Positions 9,255 to 16,890 of a DNA stretch of 39,804 nucleotides are shown here, piece after piece. Position 1 is the first letter of the stretch, and the number at the start of each line of letters is the position of its first letter. Position numbers and translations under genes: made by a program. Origin of the DNA: an uncultured Methanobrevibacter sp. (lineage in GTDB: Archaea > Methanobacteriota > Methanobacteria > Methanobacteriales > Methanobacteriaceae); assembly GCF_947169325.1 (NCBI RefSeq), contig NZ_CAMVPN010000013.1, forward strand, positions 1 through 39,804. The letters are read 5' to 3'. A model generated the notes under the pieces. That model made no database searches. It saw only the letters and a program-made list of their open reading frames with translations, and had not been told where the DNA came from.

Positions 9255-9959
9255 ATGACAATAGAAGCAATAGCAGTGGATATCGACGGCACAATAACCG
9301 ATGAGAAAAGGCAGATCTGCATTTCAGCGATTGAAGCCTTAAGAAAGGCTGAAGCTGCTGGAATTCCGACAATCATCGTTACCGGAAATGTGGTCAACTA
9401 TGCATATGCAACAGAAGTACTTATCGGATGCAGCGGAGGGCTTGTGTGTGAAAACGGAGGAGTCGTCTTTAAGGAAGGTGAAAACGACAATGCTGTCGAG
9501 ACACTGGTCGACAGGGAATTCGTTACATCAGCCGAAAAGCACCTCAAAGAAAAGTTAGGTGAAAAATTCGACAAGCACGCTTCCCACGACAACATGTACA
9601 GACTGACAGAAACCGTATTCTACAAGACATTGCCTAAAGAGGAGCTGGATGAGGCCCTTAAGGATTTCAAATACGTGGATGAGCTTGAAATATATGACAG
9701 CGGCTTTGCGCTCCACGTTACAGACAAAAGGGTCAACAAGGGAACCTCACTAAGGTACCTGTGCGAGAGAAACGGAATCAACATGGACAACGTGATGGCA
9801 ATAGGAGACAGCCAGAACGATGAGGATTTCCTAAGGCAGGCGGGCTACAAGATTGCCGTTGGAAATGCGGAAGACAAGCTTAAGGAAATAAGCACATATA
9901 CCTGTGAGAAAATGTTCGGAGACGGAGTGGCCGAAGCCATTGAAAAATTTGCGCTTTAG
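9255..9959 (+). CDS. archaeal phosphoglycolate phosphatase, HAD superfamily
   Basis: Hydrolyses 2-phosphoglycolate to glycolate in the cytoplasm. The 234-residue protein has HAD motif I DIDGTITD (residues 9-16, with two catalytic Asp), a motif II Thr in IVTGN, a conserved Lys before NKGTSL, and motif IV GDSQNDEDFL, which binds magnesium. The C2-type cap and length match the archaeal phosphoglycolate phosphatase group (Thermoplasma acidophilum TA0175 type). Related HAD phosphatases such as sucrose or mannosyl-phosphoglycerate phosphatases have the same motifs, so the substrate is inferred. It starts one base after hypD, with AGAGGATAA as the binding site, and ends 7 bases before the TldD/PmbA gene. 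Confidence 0.85.
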   Translation: MTIEAIAVDIDGTITDEKRQICISAIEALRKAEAAGIPTIIVTGNVVNYAYATEVLIGCSGGLVCENGGVVFKEGENDNAVETLVDREFVTSAEKHLKEKLGEKFDKHASHDNMYRLTETVFYKTLPKEELDEALKDFKYVDELEIYDSGFALHVTDKRVNKGTSLRYLCERNGINMDNVMAIGDSQNDEDFLRQAGYKIAVGNAEDKLKEISTYTCEKMFGDGVAEAIEKFAL

Positions 9960-9966
9960 TGATAAC

Positions 9967-11277
9967 ATGATATACGAAATAGCAGAAAAAGCAGAAAAAG
10001 CACTTAAAAACAACTGTGACGCTTACGAAATTTACATTGACGAGTCCAAACTGATAGAGCTTGACTCAAAGCAGGATGAACTGAACTTTGCAAAGGAAGA
10101 AATCGAGCAGGGCCTTGGAATAAGAGTAATCAACAGCAACAGGGTCGGCTTTGCATACACTTCAAACATGAACAATATTGATGCGACATGCAGCCAGGCC
10201 ATCAAGAACGCCAAACTCAACAAGGAAGATGAAAACTATGCATTTTCCGAAGTTGAAAAGATCAGTGATGTTAAAGGAGTTTATGATGAGAAATTCAATG
10301 ATTTGGACCTTGATGAATCCGTGGAATTTCTAAAAACTGTCATTGCAACCGCTTCAGACAGCGGATGTGAAATTACAGGTTCAGGATTTTCAGCAAGCGA
10401 AGGAAGATCATTAATCGTCAATTCAAATGGCGTTTCCATAGAAAATGAGGGAACAGGATTCGGAATCGGATTGTCCGTCACCATCCAGAAGGACGGAAGG
10501 ATTGCAACCGCATACAACTCCGAGTCATCAAGATTCTTTGATTTGGACGGTGTCAAGCTGGCAAATGAAGTGTGCGATTTGGCAAAAAGTTCACTTGACA
10601 CAAAACCAATCGAAACCAACGATTATGACGTGGTCCTGGACTACTATGCCGCAACCGGACTTTTAAGGACATTCATGGGTGCCTTTGACGGTGAAAACGT
10701 GATGAGAGGAAGATCCATCCTAAAAGACAAGACAGGCATAGAAATAGCCAATCCAACTCTTTCAATCATTGACAATCCACTTTTGGAAGGAGGAATGCTT
10801 TCATCATGCTGTGACGGTGAAGGAAGTGTCAGCAAAAAGACAGACTTAATAAAAGACGGTATTTTAAGCTCATTCATTTATGACATATACACCGCAAACA
10901 AGGCAGGCACAAAAACAACCTCCAACGGATTTAGAGGCTCATACCTCACAACACCTTCAATCTCACCGACAAATCTTGAGTTTAAGTTCTCAGAACTGAA
11001 AGACATCTCAGAAATCGATAAGGGAGTTCTTACAACAAGCGTTTTGGGAGCCCACACCGCAAATCCTATTTCAGGTGACTTTTCAGTGGAGGCAAGCAAT
11101 GCATTCAAAATAGAAAACGGAGAGCTCACAGACCCAATCGATAAGGCGATGATTTCAGGAAACGTGTTTGAAATAATGAAAAAAGTAGAAGGTTTAAACA
11201 CCGAAGTGAAACAGTACGGCTCATTTATCCTGCCTAAACTGCTGGTGCATGATTTAAGGGTCGTTGGCCAAAATTAA
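9967..11277 (+). CDS. TldD/PmbA family protein (PmbA/TldE-like subunit)
   Basis: In bacteria TldD and TldE form a heterodimeric metalloprotease that removes leader peptides and degrades unfolded peptides. This 436-residue protein fits the PmbA/TldE side: an N-terminal LDSKQDELNFAKEEIEQGLGIRV section, central DVVLDYYAATGLLRTF, and a C-terminal GAHTANPISGDFSVEASNAF that is typical of PmbA. No HExxH-type zinc motif is visible, as expected of the non-catalytic partner. I start it at ATG 9967 after GTGAT; a longer in-frame reading from 9904 would run back into the phosphatase gene. It is the third gene of the hypD operon, and no TldD partner lies nearby in this window. Confidence 0.88.
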   Translation: MIYEIAEKAEKALKNNCDAYEIYIDESKLIELDSKQDELNFAKEEIEQGLGIRVINSNRVGFAYTSNMNNIDATCSQAIKNAKLNKEDENYAFSEVEKISDVKGVYDEKFNDLDLDESVEFLKTVIATASDSGCEITGSGFSASEGRSLIVNSNGVSIENEGTGFGIGLSVTIQKDGRIATAYNSESSRFFDLDGVKLANEVCDLAKSSLDTKPIETNDYDVVLDYYAATGLLRTFMGAFDGENVMRGRSILKDKTGIEIANPTLSIIDNPLLEGGMLSSCCDGEGSVSKKTDLIKDGILSSFIYDIYTANKAGTKTTSNGFRGSYLTTPSISPTNLEFKFSELKDISEIDKGVLTTSVLGAHTANPISGDFSVEASNAFKIENGELTDPIDKAMISGNVFEIMKKVEGLNTEVKQYGSFILPKLLVHDLRVVGQN

Positions 11278-11289
11278 AAAGAAGAAAAA

Positions 11290-11538
11290 TTAAATCTTTT
11301 TTAATTTTTCTCTATATCTTTCAATAGTGCCGTCACGATAATCTATGTTGAGATAATCGGAAGCCAGCTGCTTGTTTTTATCGAATTCCTTAATCTTATT
11401 TTTTGCCAGATTATCAATGTCCTCATCCAATTTCTTTATCTGATTTTCAAAAGCATATTCTGATTTTCTGATGTTGATGTTAGACTGGCGAGCGAGCTTT
11501 TCAAGTTCCTTTTCAAAGTCAACTTCCTTTTTAGACAT
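11290..11538 (-). CDS. small coiled-coil protein of unknown function
   Basis: An 82-residue, highly charged protein rich in Lys, Glu and Asp and lacking Cys, Trp and membrane segments. The region FEKELEKLARQSNIN and on to residue 60 has heptad-like spacing and is probably a coiled coil. The ATG at 11538 is preferred over an in-frame GTG at 11547 because the GTG is itself part of the GGTGAT binding site. That binding site overlaps the TAG stop of the upstream GyrI-like gene, so the two are probably translated from one message. Not recognised as any named family. It ends 12 bases from the convergent PmbA-like gene, with T-rich DNA on both sides. Confidence 0.7.
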   Translation of the reverse strand: MSKKEVDFEKELEKLARQSNINIRKSEYAFENQIKKLDEDIDNLAKNKIKEFDKNKQLASDYLNIDYRDGTIERYREKLKKI

Positions 11539-11547
11539 ATTAATCAC

Positions 11548-12009
11548 CTACATCTCAATTATCGGCAGCTGAATTTCAGTTATGAATTCCTTTTCATCAT
11601 CGCAGTTGTGGACGCCTTTTATTAAAACCTCTTTAGGTGATCCGATAATGTCATAATGATTCTTCTGGGCGATTTCAACCAGTTCTGCATAAGTGTCCAT
11701 GATATTGTCAGTAGGTCCGAAATGCTTTCCGGCAAGGACCTTATTTTCAATCATGTCGACTACACGGATCCTGTCGGTTTCATCAGCGTCGCCTTTAATG
11801 GCAATGCTTACGTCATATACGACATCACCTTCATTGACTTCGTGTCTTGGTGAGAAATAAACGATGAATGGTTCGCCTTCGGTTTCAATCTCTTCAGCAT
11901 CAACCCAACCCATCAATATTGAAAGGAATATTCCTAAATCTTCGATTGGAGTTTTACAGTTAATAACTCCCAATTTTTGTTCTGGAATTACTTTAACTTC
12001 ATAATCCAT
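11548..12009 (-). CDS. GyrI-like small-molecule-binding domain protein
   Basis: A 153-residue stand-alone protein of the GyrI-like/AraC effector-binding (SOUL-like) fold. Supporting pieces are the opening VKVIPEQKLGVINCKTPIEDLG, a central FIVYFSPRHEVNEGDVVYDVSIAI, and a final TEIQLPIIEM, which is the usual ending strand of this fold. Members bind small hydrophobic or cationic ligands, act as drug sensors, or inhibit gyrase; none of these can be chosen here, and no DNA-binding domain is attached. The start at 12009 follows AGGTG by six bases. The small coiled-coil gene follows immediately and is likely cotranscribed. Confidence 0.7.
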   Translation of the reverse strand: MDYEVKVIPEQKLGVINCKTPIEDLGIFLSILMGWVDAEEIETEGEPFIVYFSPRHEVNEGDVVYDVSIAIKGDADETDRIRVVDMIENKVLAGKHFGPTDNIMDTYAELVEIAQKNHYDIIGSPKEVLIKGVHNCDDEKEFITEIQLPIIEM

Positions 12010-12203
12010 AATTTACACCTATTGTTAATTTATTGATTTTGTAATTAAAAAAAGTTGTTATTGATTATCAGATTTGACAGATACTTGCTTTATTTCAAAA
12101 ATTAACTGTAAACATGTGTTAAATTTAAAAAATGGCGCCCTAATATGAAATAATTTGTAAGAATAGATACATTTAAATAATGAAAATTACTATCTATAAA
12201 CAA

Positions 12204-12452
12204 GAATATGTAAATCATATTCGAGTATTTTCAGAATGGAAATGAGGGCCAAAATAACATTTTCATTCATATTGTTGATGTTGATTGTCTAACTGTGGAA
12301 GTTTGTGGTTTATACTGCAAACTTTAGACAATCCCAATCTATTTTTAAAAAAACCAAAATTCCAACTTATTTTCAAAACTACTTTTAAAAAACATTCTGA
12401 AAACAATATTCAATTCACAATATAATATTTCAAAGTGAAGTAAATATTGTTT
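12204..12452 (+). other. cluster of stem-loops, possible non-coding RNA or decayed foldback element
   Basis: Three structures lie side by side. First, GAATATG-TAAAT-CATATTC at 12204-12222. Second, an 11-bp inverted repeat TTTTCAGAATG (12228-12238) with CATTCTGAAAA (12393-12403), enclosing AAAATAA/TTATTTT arms and a hairpin made of GATTGTCTA (12283-12291) with TAGACAATC (12325-12333) stacked on AAGTTTG (12299-12305) with CAAACTT (12318-12324). Third, AAACAATATT (12401-12410) with AATATTGTTT (12443-12452), enclosing TTCAC/GTGAA with symmetric 3-base internal loops. A TATA-like TTTAAATAA at about 12171-12179 would place a start near 12200. The strand is uncertain, and no known RNA family is recognised. 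Confidence 0.4.
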
Positions 12453-12540
12453 AAAGAAAAACTAGCACCTATTTATAGAATTAAAGCAAATTTAATAAGT
12501 AATAGATAAATTAAAACATTAACAATCGAGAGATGATATT

Positions 12541-12662
12541 GTGAACCACATCAACAATTATGACAGTGCTAACAAAAAATGTTGGAGCGTATTGGCCTTA
12601 CACTCAACATTGTCTCAATTATATTGAATGCAATAGACATCTCAATCCATCTAATGCATTAA
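12541..12662 (+). pseudogene. possible frameshifted small membrane-protein ORF
   Basis: A GTG at 12541 opens a reading frame starting NHINNYDSANKK, which then runs into a stop. If one A is restored in the A6 tract at 12573-12579 the frame continues into MLERIGLTLNIVSIILNAID and ends with TAA at 12662, giving about 40 residues with one hydrophobic segment. The hydrophobic part could also be translated alone from the ATG at 12579. The upstream site is only a weak GATGAT. It may be a broken small protein, a sequencing error in the homopolymer, or chance. Confidence 0.25.
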
Positions 12663-12760
12663 ATATCGTTGCAGTATGACTGACGAACTTTAAAAAGAAA
12701 GGTTCTTGATTTTTTAAGGTTTCACAACCGGAGTTTTGCGTAATTCTTCCCTTTCTTTTT

Positions 12761-13984
12761 TTAATTGAACAGATAAACTTCCACTTCTTCACCTTCATCC
12801 AATATTTCAACCAGTTTTGGGATTTTCACATAGCCGTCAGCGGTTGAAAGTGAAAATATTGCTCCTGAATCTTTAAATATCGGATTTACATTATCGCCAT
12901 CGACTTTAACGAGCTGATACTGCATCCTTCCAACTTGTGAGTGGATTCTGCGAGTCATTGTGCCCTTGACTGTCTTGAGCTCAAAGTCCTTTTCGATTCC
13001 GGCAAGTCTTGTCAATGGCTCAGCAACAAATGCATTGAATATCATCAAAGCGGAAACCGGATTTCCAGGAAGTCCAATGACCATTTTGCCACCAATGACC
13101 CCGACGATTGTTGGTTTTCCAGGCTGGACTGAAATTCCATGGATATATACCTCACCAAGCTCATCCAAAACATGTTTCAGTACATCCCCCAGACCTGCTG
13201 AGGTTCCACCGGAACAGAACAGTATGTCCACCTCTTTTAATGACTCAGTAATTTTCTCCTTGACTTCATCGTAGCTGTCCCTCATGACTCCCAAGAATTT
13301 TGCATCGGCACCGCATGAAATGGCATCGTTCTTAATCATTCCACCGTTTACATCATATATTTTTCCATATTCCAAATCCTGACCTTGAAGTGTGATTTCA
13401 TTACCTGAAGATACTACACCAACTGTCGGCTTTTTGTAAACTTCGATTGTTTCAAAACCCTGTGAAAGCAAAACTCCGATTTTTCCTGGATTCAAAAAAT
13501 CGCCTTTTTTGAGAATCAAATTACCTTCTTCAATGTCTGAACCTTTTTTGGCAACATCCTGTGACGGAGTGGCAGTAGTAAATAAATTAACTTTACCATC
13601 CATTTTTTCAGCATACTCAACCATTACAACAGCCTCTGCTCCTTCAGGCATGGCCGCACCAGTACTGATTTCGATGCATTTGCCCTTTTCAACTTTTTTG
13701 TCTGTAGTTGAGCCGGCTTCGAGAAAGTCAATGACCTCCAGAGTATTTGGAGACTCTTCAGAAGCCCCAAAACTGTCTTCGGCCAATATCGCAAAGCCAT
13801 CCTTTAATGCCTTGTCGAATGGAGGGAAATCCATTCTTGAATAAACGTCTTCAAACAATATTCTTCCGTAAGCCTCGCCAACTTCAATCTCTTCGCTTTG
13901 CGGAGCCAGGTTCCTCTCGAATAAATCGTTAATGATATCAATAGCTTCATCGCATTCTTTAATTTTTAAAAATTCAGTTCCCAT
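12761..13984 (-). CDS. moeA: molybdopterin molybdenumtransferase MoeA
   Basis: Inserts molybdate (or tungstate) into adenylated molybdopterin, the last step of molybdenum cofactor synthesis; methanogens need it for formylmethanofuran and formate dehydrogenases. The 407-residue length is usual. Motifs include DFPPFDKALKDGFA (about 52-65; often PPFDNSAMDGYA in other MoeA), STGAAMPEGAEAVVMVE, VSSGNEI, FCSGGTSAGLGD (the MPT-binding MoCF motif), GKPTIVG and GLPGNPVSALM. The C-terminal domain IV ends with EGEEVEVYLFN. The ATG at 13984 follows GGGATAA. The gene is divergent from aIF1A, with an AT-rich shared promoter region between them. Confidence 0.95.
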   Translation of the reverse strand: MGTEFLKIKECDEAIDIINDLFERNLAPQSEEIEVGEAYGRILFEDVYSRMDFPPFDKALKDGFAILAEDSFGASEESPNTLEVIDFLEAGSTTDKKVEKGKCIEISTGAAMPEGAEAVVMVEYAEKMDGKVNLFTTATPSQDVAKKGSDIEEGNLILKKGDFLNPGKIGVLLSQGFETIEVYKKPTVGVVSSGNEITLQGQDLEYGKIYDVNGGMIKNDAISCGADAKFLGVMRDSYDEVKEKITESLKEVDILFCSGGTSAGLGDVLKHVLDELGEVYIHGISVQPGKPTIVGVIGGKMVIGLPGNPVSALMIFNAFVAEPLTRLAGIEKDFELKTVKGTMTRRIHSQVGRMQYQLVKVDGDNVNPIFKDSGAIFSLSTADGYVKIPKLVEILDEGEEVEVYLFN

Positions 13985-14034
13985 AGTTATCCCTTTATAT
14001 ACTATCCAATAACTTAATATAATAATATATTCAT

Positions 14035-14048
14035 AAATATATAAATAA
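14035..14048. promoter_or_regulatory. TATA-like element between moeA and aIF1A
   Basis: AAATATATAAATAA lies in the 109-base divergent gap. It sits about 46 bases before the TTG start of aIF1A and about 51 before the ATG of moeA, so it could serve either or both. Inferred from composition and position only. Confidence 0.45.
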
Positions 14049-14093
14049 TTTAATCTAATGAGAAATGTATTATATTTTTTTGGAGGAGAGTAT

Positions 14094-14399
14094 TTGTCAA
14101 AACCTAATCAAAACCAACAACAAGAGTACAGGAGAGTGAGAACTCCTAAGAAAGGTGAAATTCCTGGAGTAGTTGAACAGATCATGGGGCACGGAAAACT
14201 GAAAGTGCGCTGTGCCGACGGGAACATAAGAATGACCAGAATCCCTGGAAAAATGAAAAAACGTATTTGGATTCGTGAAGGAGACGTAATCCTTGTAAAA
14301 CCATGGGATTTCCAATCTGATGAAAAAGCCGATGTAATCTGGAGATACACCAAAACAGAATCAAATTGGCTTGAAAGAAAAGGCTACCTGAAAATGTAG
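14094..14399 (+). CDS. translation initiation factor aIF1A
   Basis: Archaeal counterpart of eIF1A, which binds the A site of the small ribosomal subunit and helps start-codon selection. The 101-residue protein is an S1/OB-fold: PKKGEIPGVVEQIMGHGKLK, VRCADGNIRMTRIPGKMKKRIWI, EGDVILVKPWDFQSDEKADV and WRY. The start is taken as TTG 14094, giving a Met-Ser-Lys-Pro N-terminus, because a strong GGAGG lies seven bases before it (14082-14086). A longer reading from ATG 14058 would include this binding site and is rejected. The Rio1 kinase gene follows after 28 bases, an association common in archaea. Confidence 0.95.
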   Translation: MSKPNQNQQQEYRRVRTPKKGEIPGVVEQIMGHGKLKVRCADGNIRMTRIPGKMKKRIWIREGDVILVKPWDFQSDEKADVIWRYTKTESNWLERKGYLKM

Positions 14400-14427
14400 C
14401 TTTATTTTACTTATTTTTTTGATATAA

Positions 14428-15201
14428 ATGGATTCTAAAATAGCCAAGGCTGACGCTGCCCATCAAAAACTGCATTCCCAAAAAAGGAAAAAGGACAATT
14501 CCGAGCGAAAGGTGGGAAATGAGATTTTTGACAAGATTACTTTAGAAACCCTTTATAAATTAGCTAATCAGGGATACATTGACGTATTGAATGGTGCAAT
14601 AAGCACAGGAAAGGAAGCCAACGTGCTTACAGGCATAAGGGATGACGAAAGCTTTGTGGCAGTCAAGATTTACAGGATAGCCACTTCTGATTTTAAAAAG
14701 ATGGACTACTACCTTAAAGGCGATCCAAGATTCAACATCAAAACCAAAAACAAAAGGAAAATCATCTATTCCTGGGTTACAAAGGAGTTCAAGAACTTAA
14801 CCAGATTGTATGATGCGGGAGTTACAGTTCCGAAAGCATTTACAAGCTCAAACAACGTTCTGATTATCGAATTCATTGGGGATGAAAACGGAAATCCTGC
14901 ACAGCCAGTCAAAAACCAGCCTCCAAAAGATCCGGAGGAATTTTTCAATAAATTGTTAGTTCAACTGAAATTATTTGTACGTGAAGCTAAACTAGTTCAT
15001 GGAGACCTGTCCAATTACAATATACTGAATTTGAATGAAGAGCCAGTCATCATTGACGTTTCACAGTCAGTGGTTTTAGACAATCCGATTTCAAAAGAGC
15101 TGCTTGAACGTGACATCAATACCCTTGTTCGTGAATACACAAGACTTGGCGTTAAAACCAGTTTTGAAGAAATCTGGGAATACGTTGACCCTAAATTTTA
15201 G
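14428..15201 (+). CDS. RIO1 family atypical serine kinase/ATPase
   Basis: Rio1 acts in late small-subunit ribosome maturation as an ATP-dependent kinase/ATPase. The 257-residue protein has the RIO nucleotide loop STGKEAN (59-65), the catalytic Lys in AVKIYR (K80), the catalytic loop HGDLSNYN (191-198, Asp193) and the metal-binding IID (Asp210) in place of a DFG motif. It lies between aIF1A and, after an insertion, the two-KH ribosome-biogenesis gene. Its last codons (KTSFEEIWEYVDPKF) are echoed by two downstream repeats at 15203-15244 and 16891-16932, which suggests that the 3' end has been an integration target. The binding site is weak (GATAT before ATG 14428). Confidence 0.94.
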   Translation: MDSKIAKADAAHQKLHSQKRKKDNSERKVGNEIFDKITLETLYKLANQGYIDVLNGAISTGKEANVLTGIRDDESFVAVKIYRIATSDFKKMDYYLKGDPRFNIKTKNKRKIIYSWVTKEFKNLTRLYDAGVTVPKAFTSSNNVLIIEFIGDENGNPAQPVKNQPPKDPEEFFNKLLVQLKLFVREAKLVHGDLSNYNILNLNEEPVIIDVSQSVVLDNPISKELLERDINTLVREYTRLGVKTSFEEIWEYVDPKF

Positions 15202-15202
15202 T

Positions 15203-15244
15203 AGTAAAACATCTTTCTTATGGGAATATGTCAACCCAAAATTT
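15203..15244 (+). repeat. direct repeat copy 1, degenerate copy of the rio1 3' end
   Basis: Immediately after the rio1 stop, this 42-base sequence reads in one frame as Ser-Lys-Thr-Ser-Phe-Leu-Trp-Glu-Tyr-Val-Asn-Pro-Lys-Phe, with a TAA directly after. Rio1 itself ends KTSFEEIWEYVDPKF followed by TAG. Compared with copy 2 at 16891-16932 I count 35 of 42 identical bases without gaps. It marks the left edge of the accessory segment. Confidence 0.8.
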
Positions 15245-15319
15245 TAAAAGCACCTACTTACAAATAGAATATTAGTAAAAAAAAGATTACATTTTTAATT
15301 TTTTAAAAGGGAGATATGA

Positions 15320-15814
15320 ATGAATAACACTTTTTTTTCAATTATTAACAAACCCTGGTTGCTTTTAGATTCAGAAGAACTTAAAATATATTCCATAGTT
15401 ATTTTTATTTTATGTTTTGTAGGAGGAATTATCCTTTCGATTCTGATGTCTGCAATACATTCAACAAACATATTTTTCACAATATTTTCTTTTACTATAA
15501 TAAGTGCACTTATGGCAATTTTTACTTATAAAAGAGATTGGTTTGATAGAAAATATGGTTTAGTTTCAAAATATCATATCGGAATGAGTTATCAAGTTGT
15601 ATTTTATTTTATAGGTATTCTAAATTTAGCTCTTTCACTAATATTCTTTTATCCAAATCTAAAAACTCAAGGCCCTATTAATGCAGCCATAATGTTTTTA
15701 TCACAGCAAATACCATTACTTTTCATGTCATTGAGACTTAATGTATTTGATGATGAAATTGCCGTGTCAAAAAAGAAGATGAAATGGGAAACATCCATTA
15801 TGAAAATACCTTAG
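15320..15814 (+). CDS. hypothetical membrane protein, possibly the first part of a frameshifted gene
   Basis: A 164-residue protein with four or five hydrophobic segments (for example YSIVIFILCFVGGIILSILM, about 24-43, and VVFYFIGILNLALSLIFFY, about 95-113). Its AT-rich codon use is unlike the core genes around it. The ATG at 15320 follows GGGAG at seven bases. The last ~10 residues overlap the next ORF in another frame, and the hydrophobic pattern continues there, so the two may be one protein of about 250 residues broken near the A-rich stretch at 15769-15784. It belongs to no family I recognise. It lies in the repeat-bounded island after rio1. Confidence 0.55.
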   Translation: MNNTFFSIINKPWLLLDSEELKIYSIVIFILCFVGGIILSILMSAIHSTNIFFTIFSFTIISALMAIFTYKRDWFDRKYGLVSKYHIGMSYQVVFYFIGILNLALSLIFFYPNLKTQGPINAAIMFLSQQIPLLFMSLRLNVFDDEIAVSKKKMKWETSIMKIP

Positions 15815-16089
15815 GATATAATCCTATAATTTATTATTTTATTGGATTTCCAATAAGCATATTAATTGGAATATGTTTAACTGACTATGTAAAAGACATT
15901 CTAGTTTCATCATATTTTACATCCAACTTATTGCAATCAATATTTTTAATAGCCGTATTATTCTTGTTATTATCCCCAGATTTGTTGGATAAAATATTGC
16001 CATTTAATCTTAGAAGCTGGAGAGGTACAATAAAATTATATATACTAATAGCTGTAATTCTCGCAATATTGCGCATTTTTATAATTTAA
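15784..16089 (+). CDS. hypothetical membrane protein, overlapping ORF (possible C-terminal part of the preceding gene)
   Basis: A 101-residue ORF with three hydrophobic segments (IIYYFIGFPISILIGICL, LLQSIFLIAVLFLLLS and LYILIAVILAILRIFII). It overlaps the previous ORF by 31 bases in a different frame. There is no good ribosome binding site before its ATG, which favours either translational coupling or a frameshift within a single gene. No family is recognised. It ends 47 bases before the convergent HepT gene. Confidence 0.45.
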   Translation: MGNIHYENTLGYNPIIYYFIGFPISILIGICLTDYVKDILVSSYFTSNLLQSIFLIAVLFLLLSPDLLDKILPFNLRSWRGTIKLYILIAVILAILRIFII

Positions 16090-16136
16090 AAACCAATTGT
16101 CAAATTTTAAATAAATATTTTTAATCTAGAAATATA

Positions 16137-16472
16137 TTATAACAATTTTTCTAAGTATTCCTTAAGTTCTGGAAGCTCCACTTTCATAGTTTCCCAAACC
16201 AGATGTTCAATAACATTTTCATAATCATGAGCATGAATATTCCGCATTGCTTTTAAACTATTCCAAGCAATATATGGATGCTGGTCTTTGAACTCATCGG
16301 ACAATCTACCAATATACTCTCCAATTTGGATAATGTTAAAAGCACATGCTCTTTGGTAATGGTCATTGGCCAAATATTCATTAAAATCATCACCAAAATA
16401 CTCAATATCACTTGCTGTTGCTTCACAGTATTCTATGATTTTCTTAATATGTTTTTCATCTTTAGCGTTCAT
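16137..16472 (-). CDS. HepT-like HEPN-domain toxin (DUF86)
   Basis: Probable RNase toxin of a type VII toxin-antitoxin pair. The 111-residue all-helical protein has the HEPN active motif R-x4-H-x-Y as RNIHAHDY, with R77, H82 and Y84. In the HepT/MntA system the Tyr is the residue AMPylated by the antitoxin, which silences the RNase. Also typical is the segment RACAFNIIQIGEYIGRLSDEF in the middle. It overlaps the upstream MntA-like gene by 11 bases, the usual arrangement for the pair. Its place in the repeat-bounded island supports an accessory role. The assignment rests on motifs seen here and known family behaviour. Confidence 0.85.
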   Translation of the reverse strand: MNAKDEKHIKKIIEYCEATASDIEYFGDDFNEYLANDHYQRACAFNIIQIGEYIGRLSDEFKDQHPYIAWNSLKAMRNIHAHDYENVIEHLVWETMKVELPELKEYLEKLL

Positions 16473-16755
16473 AGATTATAACCACATCTTTTTTGATTTT
16501 GTTTAAAAATTCCTTATTATGACTGCATGATGAAACCAAATCAACATGACATTTGAATTCATCTTCCAAGTCTTGAACAAAAGACATATATTTAATTAAA
16601 GAATTCACATCCCCATCATCCATAATGAAGTCCAAATCACTGTCGTCACTTGCCTCATTTCTAGCATAAGATCCAAAAAGACATAACCTATTAACCCCAT
16701 GCTTAATGGCAATTGGAATGGTTCTTTTTGTGATTTCTTCAATTGTAAATATCAT
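16462..16755 (-). CDS. MntA-like nucleotidyltransferase antitoxin
   Basis: A minimal nucleotidyltransferase expected to AMPylate and neutralise the HepT partner encoded next to it. The 97-residue protein has the GS-x10-DxD motif: G28, S29, D40 and D42 in FGSYARNEASDDSDLDF, and a third Asp in CHVDLVSS. The start is taken as ATG 16755, six bases after AGGTG; an in-frame GTG three codons earlier lies inside the binding site. It is the first gene of the pair. An MNT of this size next to a HEPN gene is the standard layout, so the call is secure at family level. Confidence 0.85.
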   Translation of the reverse strand: MIFTIEEITKRTIPIAIKHGVNRLCLFGSYARNEASDDSDLDFIMDDGDVNSLIKYMSFVQDLEDEFKCHVDLVSSCSHNKEFLNKIKKDVVIIYER

Positions 16756-16890
16756 TAAAAACACCTAATGAAAATTAATCTAATTAATATTTAATTTTAA
16801 TTTTATATTAAATAAATATTTTTTTATGGAGAAAATTAATTAAACAATTAATCCAAACTTCATTACAGAAAAATGTTATACCGAGACGTG

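Larger units (their letters stand above)
12010..12760. other. 751-base AT-rich region without a confident gene, rich in inverted repeats
   Basis: No convincing full-length gene lies here. The region holds the upstream sequence of the GyrI-like gene, three neighbouring inverted-repeat structures between 12204 and 12452, a possible frameshifted small ORF at 12541-12662, and the 3' flank of moeA. The structures and the small ORF are listed separately. Confidence 0.7.

Noticed and set aside
9904-9966. Upstream extension of the PmbA-like protein into the phosphatase gene
   Set aside because: The ATG at 9967 has a GTGAT binding site and gives the usual family N-terminus; the extension overlaps an intact HAD gene.
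12204-12452. Idea that the stem-loops are RNase P or signal recognition particle RNA
   Set aside because: Those RNAs are longer or GC-rich with recognisable conserved cores; nothing of that kind is visible here.
12619-12810. 63-residue minus-strand frame near the moeA 3' end
   Set aside because: It overlaps moeA in another frame and is Lys-rich from the poly-A/T run; no support.
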